This document shows positions 32,254 through 35,798 of a stretch of DNA of 35,798 bases, in pieces (the first letter of the stretch is position 1; each line of letters starts with the position of its first letter). The notes beneath the pieces are model-generated. The model searched no databases and had not been told where the DNA came from. It worked only from the letters and a program-made list of their open reading frames with translations. A program made the position numbers and the translations under genes. This stretch comes from UBA12088 sp041920275 (GTDB lineage Bacteria; Patescibacteriota; Minisyncoccia; Phycocordibacterales; UBA12088), in the NCBI GenBank assembly GCA_041920275.1, contig JAYRSE010000035.1, forward strand, positions 1-35,798, written 5' to 3'.

Positions 32254-32859
32254 TTAGGCGTGAAGTATTATGTTTCCGAGCAAAAGAAATACTGTAAGGA
32301 TCGCTCCTTGTTTGTATTTCCCCATCCAGAAACCAATAACGAACGCCGCAATCAAAAGAACAAATCCAACGAACGGGAGTACGTCGCTCAACCATTGCGT
32401 TCCTGCAACATGTTGCGACATACCCAACCCAAGGCCACTCACCAGGGTCTCAAAGAACTCTTCTCCCTGCCAGAGCAGGACCGCGAGTGTGGTTATCAAA
32501 CCAACCCGGAGTGCATTCTCCTTATCCTTATAGCCCGTGTTCCCACACGGACCGGTCGGTTCGTGGCTGGTATAGTACGCCATGACCATGACAACAGGGA
32601 TGAGGAGCCACGGGAGCACCCAAGTGAGACTGCCCGGTTCGATCTCATCAATACCGTCTAATTCTGTGATCAGGATGTACCCAAAGTACGCACCCAAAAG
32701 CACAATGACCACTCCTACAATCCACGTGATCGGCCTTTTTTGAATCGGACCTGATCCGAGTATGAGTGTGATCACTCCCGCCGTCATTGGGGAGCGTGGC
32801 CGAACCATGCGGTACGCCACAACAAGGACGACCACACACAGAATAATCAGAATTTCCAC
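32254..32859 (-). CDS. Small polytopic membrane protein
   Basis: A 201-residue protein with about five or six hydrophobic helices (MEILIILCVVVLVVAYRMV at the start; WIVGVVIVLLGAYFGYIL; WVLPWLLIPVVMVMAYY; VLPFVGFVLLIAAFVIGFW; AILTVFLLLGNIILHA at the end). No family recognised; it lacks the protease and OB-fold parts of NfeD, the usual SPFH partner. It starts two bases after the SPFH stop, so the two are an operon. Codon use and GC are lower than for the flanking ribosomal block, as in the SPFH gene. A partner membrane subunit of the SPFH protein is likely. Confidence 0.75.
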   Translation of the reverse strand: MEILIILCVVVLVVAYRMVRPRSPMTAGVITLILGSGPIQKRPITWIVGVVIVLLGAYFGYILITELDGIDEIEPGSLTWVLPWLLIPVVMVMAYYTSHEPTGPCGNTGYKDKENALRVGLITTLAVLLWQGEEFFETLVSGLGLGMSQHVAGTQWLSDVLPFVGFVLLIAAFVIGFWMGKYKQGAILTVFLLLGNIILHA

Positions 32860-32861
32860 AG

Positions 32862-34115
32862 TTACACCTCTTTGATCTTCTGGGCGATGTCTTTGAAGTC
32901 AATACCTTCAACAAGACCAAGGCCGTTGGACATAACACCTCCTCCGGCACCGCCCGCCATAATGACGATCTTGCCACCCTGTGCCGCAGCCACCAATCCC
33001 TCTTTCGCCAACTGAGCGTTCACGAAGCGCAACACGACTTCCGGATCGGGAGCGGAACGGATCATATCGGAAACATCATTGATTCCCCTCGCTTGTGCAG
33101 ACAGCTTTTGAGCGATATCATATGCGACAGCTTCCGTCTTCCGCATACTTGCTTGCTTCTGGTACATCTCTTCGGCAACATTCTGCATGGCAAGATTGAG
33201 ATCGTATCCGGTCAAGAGGGTGGTGAGCCTGGCTTCTTGCACATCGATACCCCACGGTATCTCCCCGGTTCCCGTCTTTACCTTTTCATCCAAGGCTTTT
33301 TTCAATGCCGTATTGATAGCCTCTTGATTCTGCGTGAGATCGTACGGAGTGCTTCCGCCAAAATACGCGACCAAGGTACCGGTGAAGGTGTCTGTCAATT
33401 GACCGAACACGTTCTCAATATTGAGTCGCCGCTCGTGCACGACAACACCTCCCACCATCTCTTCCTGCAATACATCTCCGAAAACATTGAACGCCCTGGT
33501 AAGATCGGGGCAGGTGAATGAGATAACGCCGGTCACCCGCATGTTCAGGCGACACCGCATCGGATCATCCTTTTCCGGGTCGAAATTCTCTTTCCCCCCG
33601 GTATTGATGAAGAATGGTAACACCTTATCATCGGGCTTCTCATCACTTTTACCAAGCCACACCTTCGAGTAGTCGGCCGGTAGCTCGCGTTGCAGTCGCT
33701 CGTTCGGACCGGGACCATAGACTATGTCACAGAACGGCAACAACCAGATTGGCATACCACTCACATTGAAGACCGCTCTCCCGAACACAAGGATGGTTGC
33801 TTGTTTGTTCGATGAAATCGATTCGAAACGCCATTTGAGCAAAATTGCCAAAAGTATCAACACTACAACGGATGCAATGAGATACACGTTTCGGTTTGTA
33901 ACAACCACGTCGTTCGTAAAGAAGCTCGGTATGCTAAAAACCTCTTCCGCACCCCTCGAATCCGGTGCTATTACGAGAAGGGTAGTTGCAAGCACGATGA
34001 GCAGGGTCATAAACGCGATCAACACCCCCCAATAGATGCGAAAATTTCTGGCGTATCTTGCTTGATCTTCTCTGTGCCTCAACTCGGCACGTTCTTGTTC
34101 TGTTAATCCAGCCAT
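32862..34115 (-). CDS. SPFH/band 7 family membrane protein
   Basis: A 417-residue protein with two N-terminal membrane helices (about 25-50, YWGVLIAFMTLLIVLATTLL; and about 82-102, YLIASVVVLILLAILLKW) followed by an SPFH/band 7 domain: LNMRVTGVISFTCPDLTRAF, ALDEKVKTGTGEIPWGIDVQ and DLNLAMQNVAEEMYQKQASM are typical. The C-terminus is Gly-rich (GGKIVIMAGGAGGGV). SPFH proteins form membrane ring or raft-like assemblies (flotillin, HflK/C). The start at 34115 is set by GAGGTGA (34121-34127) five bases before the ATG; the frame is open six codons upstream. It sits between rpmH and dnaA, an unusual place, and has lower GC than neighbours (27 of 60 at 33781-33840), which suggests acquisition. Confidence 0.86.
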   Translation of the reverse strand: MAGLTEQERAELRHREDQARYARNFRIYWGVLIAFMTLLIVLATTLLVIAPDSRGAEEVFSIPSFFTNDVVVTNRNVYLIASVVVLILLAILLKWRFESISSNKQATILVFGRAVFNVSGMPIWLLPFCDIVYGPGPNERLQRELPADYSKVWLGKSDEKPDDKVLPFFINTGGKENFDPEKDDPMRCRLNMRVTGVISFTCPDLTRAFNVFGDVLQEEMVGGVVVHERRLNIENVFGQLTDTFTGTLVAYFGGSTPYDLTQNQEAINTALKKALDEKVKTGTGEIPWGIDVQEARLTTLLTGYDLNLAMQNVAEEMYQKQASMRKTEAVAYDIAQKLSAQARGINDVSDMIRSAPDPEVVLRFVNAQLAKEGLVAAAQGGKIVIMAGGAGGGVMSNGLGLVEGIDFKDIAQKIKEV

Positions 34116-34120
34116 TTTGA

Positions 34121-34180
34121 TCACCTCATTCATTGAACAACCTAGTGAAAATTATAGCACAAACTAACACATATTGTCAA
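34121..34180 (-). promoter_or_regulatory. Consensus promoter and ribosome site of SPFH operon
   Basis: Minus strand TTGACA (34175-34180), 18-base spacer, extended -10 TGC-TATAAT (hexamer 34151-34156), then GAGGTGA (34121-34127) before the ATG at 34115. This is the best sigma-70-like promoter in the window, and with an ordinary leader of about 28 bases it contrasts with the leaderless pattern elsewhere. Confidence 0.82.
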
Positions 34181-34533
34181 CACATTGCACACAAAAACGC
34201 AAAGTTCCCAATGGTTCAACAAATAACGTGCGTTCATACACCCTTGCGGTATGTACACCGGTAATCTACACACTCAGACGGCGCGGGGTGTTGTATGAGC
34301 ACTTTGAACGAAGTGGTGGAGTTTAAGGGGTTACATTCTTCGAGTGTGGGGTTTGAAACCACACAGAGGACAAGGAGTGGGTTGGTATGGTAACACCACA
34401 CACGGGAACAGGGTGTCTGATGTGATGTAACACAATGATTCGATTATCCCCACACTATCCCCATACTCCCACACGGAAGGGGCGGTCAAGGGAACTGGCG
34501 CGCCGGACGTGAGCGCGTATAATACTCCCTGTT
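34134..34533. other. oriC: Probable replication origin region between SPFH gene and dnaA
   Basis: A 400-base non-coding gap next to dnaA with no tRNA or gene. The left part (34141-34215) is A-rich. Right part: TTATCCCCA (34444-34452) and CTATCCCCA (34455-34463), eleven bases apart, one and two mismatches from the TTATCCACA box. A GTGTGG/AAACCACAC inverted repeat (34344-34364) and a CATAC/GTATG one (near 34236-34254) are also present. No perfect DnaA box was found. Origin assignment rests on position beside dnaA and divergent gene orientation. Confidence 0.55.
34518..34523 (+). promoter_or_regulatory. Start-proximal -10 of dnaA
   Basis: Perfect TATAAT ten bases before the dnaA ATG, predicting a leader of about four bases. 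No -35 match. Confidence 0.6.
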
Positions 34534-35798
34534 ATGTCCTCCGTCGTTGATACCAGAAAAGTATGGGAACATGCGCTGGTTGATATTGAGCTTTCCGTGT
34601 CGCGTGCCAACTTCAGCACCTGGTTCAAAGGTACGCACATCATAAAAATAGAGGAGGGACCGGTGTTCATGGGGGTGCCGAGCCAATTCTACAAAGACTG
34701 GCTCGCCGACAAGCACCACAAGACCATTCTCCGGGCACTGCGCGGTGTATTGCCGGATGTGCGTGCGATCGAATACGTGATCGCACGCGAGGAAAAGCAG
34801 ATCATTCAGAAAGATGCCAAGGAACCGCGCCGTGCTCCCGCGATGGAGCTCCCACTTGCGGAACATTATGTGAGTCGCAGCGACAACCTCAACCCTCGCT
34901 ACACCTTCGAAACCTTCGTGGTGGGACCGTTCAACGAGCTCGCGCATGCGGCATCCCAAGCGGTGGTGTCCGAACCGGGCATCACCTACAACCCGCTTTT
35001 CATCTACGGCACCACCGGATGCGGCAAGACGCACCTCATGCAGGCGGTCGGCAACCAACTCAAACGACAAGGGAGCCAGCGCAAGATCTACTACACAACA
35101 AGTGAACGGTATGGGGCCGATATCGTCGCAGCGCTCCAACAGAACACGATACAGAATGTGAAAGAGAAGTATCGCTCGTACGATGTGCTCATTCTCGACG
35201 ATGTGCAGTTCCTCTCGGGAAAGGATAAGCTCCAAGAGGAGATATTCCACATATTCAACTCGCTCTACGAGAACAACAAACAGATCATTTTCTCGAGCGA
35301 TCGACACCCGAGCCATATCACCGATCTCGCCGACCGCCTCAAATCCCGCTTTGCGCAGGGCATGATCGTTGATGTCACCTTACCCGACCACGAATCGCGC
35401 ATTGCGATCCTGAAGAGCAAGGCCGCTCACAGCAACTTCTTCCTTTCCGACACCTTGGCGCAAGTGATCGCAAGCGAAGTGGAGGGGACGATCCGCGACC
35501 TCGAGGGCATCTTGAACCGCGTGGTATGTGAGACACAGCTCAAGAACCGTGAGCTCGACATGGGCGACATTCGTCAGATCGTTAAGAACAATCTACGACC
35601 GAAAAAGAGTTTATCCGTCAAAGATCTTGTCGACCGTGTCGCCCGCTACTACGATATCGATGCTGCCATGATCTACGAAAAGACCCGTAAAAAAGAGGTG
35701 GTGCGTCCGCGACAGATCATCATGTACCTCATGCGTGAAGACTTCAACATCAGCTACCCCACGATCGGAAACAAGTTGGGGGGCAGAGACCACACCAC
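34534..35798 (+). CDS. dnaA: Chromosomal replication initiator DnaA (partial, 3' end cut)
   Basis: The open frame runs from the ATG at 34534 to the window edge without a stop, giving about 421 residues; a full DnaA is about 440-470. Domain I (1-90) begins VWEHALVDIELSVSRANFSTW. The AAA+ domain has Walker A GTTGCGKT (159-166), Walker B ILDDVQFL (Asp222-Asp223), sensor I SSDRHP and the arginine-finger region DLADRLKSRF. Domain IV has the DNA-binding helix-turn-helix PTIGNKLGGRDHT, at the very edge. Gly-Cys-Gly in Walker A is a small variation. DnaA opens the origin; its own gene is beside it. The short linker domain II (about 90-110, EPRRAPAMELPLAEHYV) is compact. Confidence 0.97.
   Translation, partial: MSSVVDTRKVWEHALVDIELSVSRANFSTWFKGTHIIKIEEGPVFMGVPSQFYKDWLADKHHKTILRALRGVLPDVRAIEYVIAREEKQIIQKDAKEPRRAPAMELPLAEHYVSRSDNLNPRYTFETFVVGPFNELAHAASQAVVSEPGITYNPLFIYGTTGCGKTHLMQAVGNQLKRQGSQRKIYYTTSERYGADIVAALQQNTIQNVKEKYRSYDVLILDDVQFLSGKDKLQEEIFHIFNSLYENNKQIIFSSDRHPSHITDLADRLKSRFAQGMIVDVTLPDHESRIAILKSKAAHSNFFLSDTLAQVIASEVEGTIRDLEGILNRVVCETQLKNRELDMGDIRQIVKNNLRPKKSLSVKDLVDRVARYYDIDAAMIYEKTRKKEVVRPRQIIMYLMREDFNISYPTIGNKLGGRDHT

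Noticed and set aside
32254..32859. NfeD partner of the SPFH protein
   Set aside because: NfeD proteins have a C-terminal OB-fold and often a protease domain; this protein is only membrane helices.
1..35798. tRNA genes
   Set aside because: I looked for T-loop patterns (GTTCGA and GTTCAA) in the gaps; hits such as near 4802 and 7621 lie in a coding region or in a terminator loop and lack a tRNA frame.
1..35798. CRISPR array or insertion sequences
   Set aside because: No regularly spaced repeats, transposase or terminal inverted repeats were seen.
1..35798. Alternative genetic code (TGA as Gly, as in Gracilibacteria)
   Set aside because: TGA ends several genes at the expected place, for example at 869, 1549 and 20491, and conserved Gly codons are not TGA.

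Overview
The window (GC-rich, standard stop codons including TGA) looks like the chromosome of a Patescibacteria / Candidate Phyla Radiation bacterium, most likely a Parcubacteria lineage. This rests on compact gene packing, many short proteins without a recognisable family, a PrgI-VirB4-VirB6-pilin secretion cluster typical of these genomes, a LysM-M23 peptidase and small Cys-rich secreted protein of kinds I associate with Parcubacteria, and a sparse household gene set. Family names are assigned from motifs read by eye; no database search was possible.

Layout. 1-2450: a + strand operon with a lone J-domain protein and three unrecognised helical proteins. 2464-3805: a Xer-type tyrosine recombinase (-) divergent from rpsO (+). 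3987-5216: a NYN-domain nuclease-like protein (+) convergent with a small HD alarmone hydrolase (-). 5456-12074: pnp, a large disordered single-pass membrane protein, a DksA-like protein lacking its zinc cysteines, and a ComM/YifB AAA+ protein, all +. 12174-13208: a secreted LysM-M23 peptidase (-). 13437-16198: a UvrD-type helicase and rsmA (+). 16195-17859: two secreted proteins (-). 18044-30314: a 12 kb + strand cluster of eleven genes that looks like a reduced type IV secretion or pilus machine, with VirB6-like channel, PrgI, a TraC-like N-terminal domain protein, VirB4 ATPase, VirB2-like pilin and several exported or membrane-anchored proteins. 30335-32175: the classic rpmH-rnpA-yidC-jag block (-). 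32254-34115: an SPFH (band 7) protein and a small membrane protein (-), lower in GC, inserted between rpmH and dnaA. 34134-34533: the likely replication origin. 34534-end: dnaA (+), cut by the window edge.

How it fits together. The origin-proximal block supplies replication initiation, RNase P protein, membrane insertase and RNA-binding factors. The secretion cluster probably builds an envelope-spanning apparatus for contact with host cells or for DNA or protein movement; no relaxase, VirD4 coupling protein, VirB11 or VirB7-10 was recognised in the window. The M23 peptidase may open peptidoglycan for such structures. Alarmone hydrolase, DksA-like protein, PNPase and NYN protein suggest a small stress and RNA-turnover set.

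Most striking regulatory feature: about ten genes have a -10 box 4 to 10 bases before the start codon, implying leaderless or near-leaderless mRNAs, while the SPFH operon instead has a consensus -35/-10 promoter and a Shine-Dalgarno site. No tRNA, rRNA, CRISPR array, insertion sequence or prophage was recognised.
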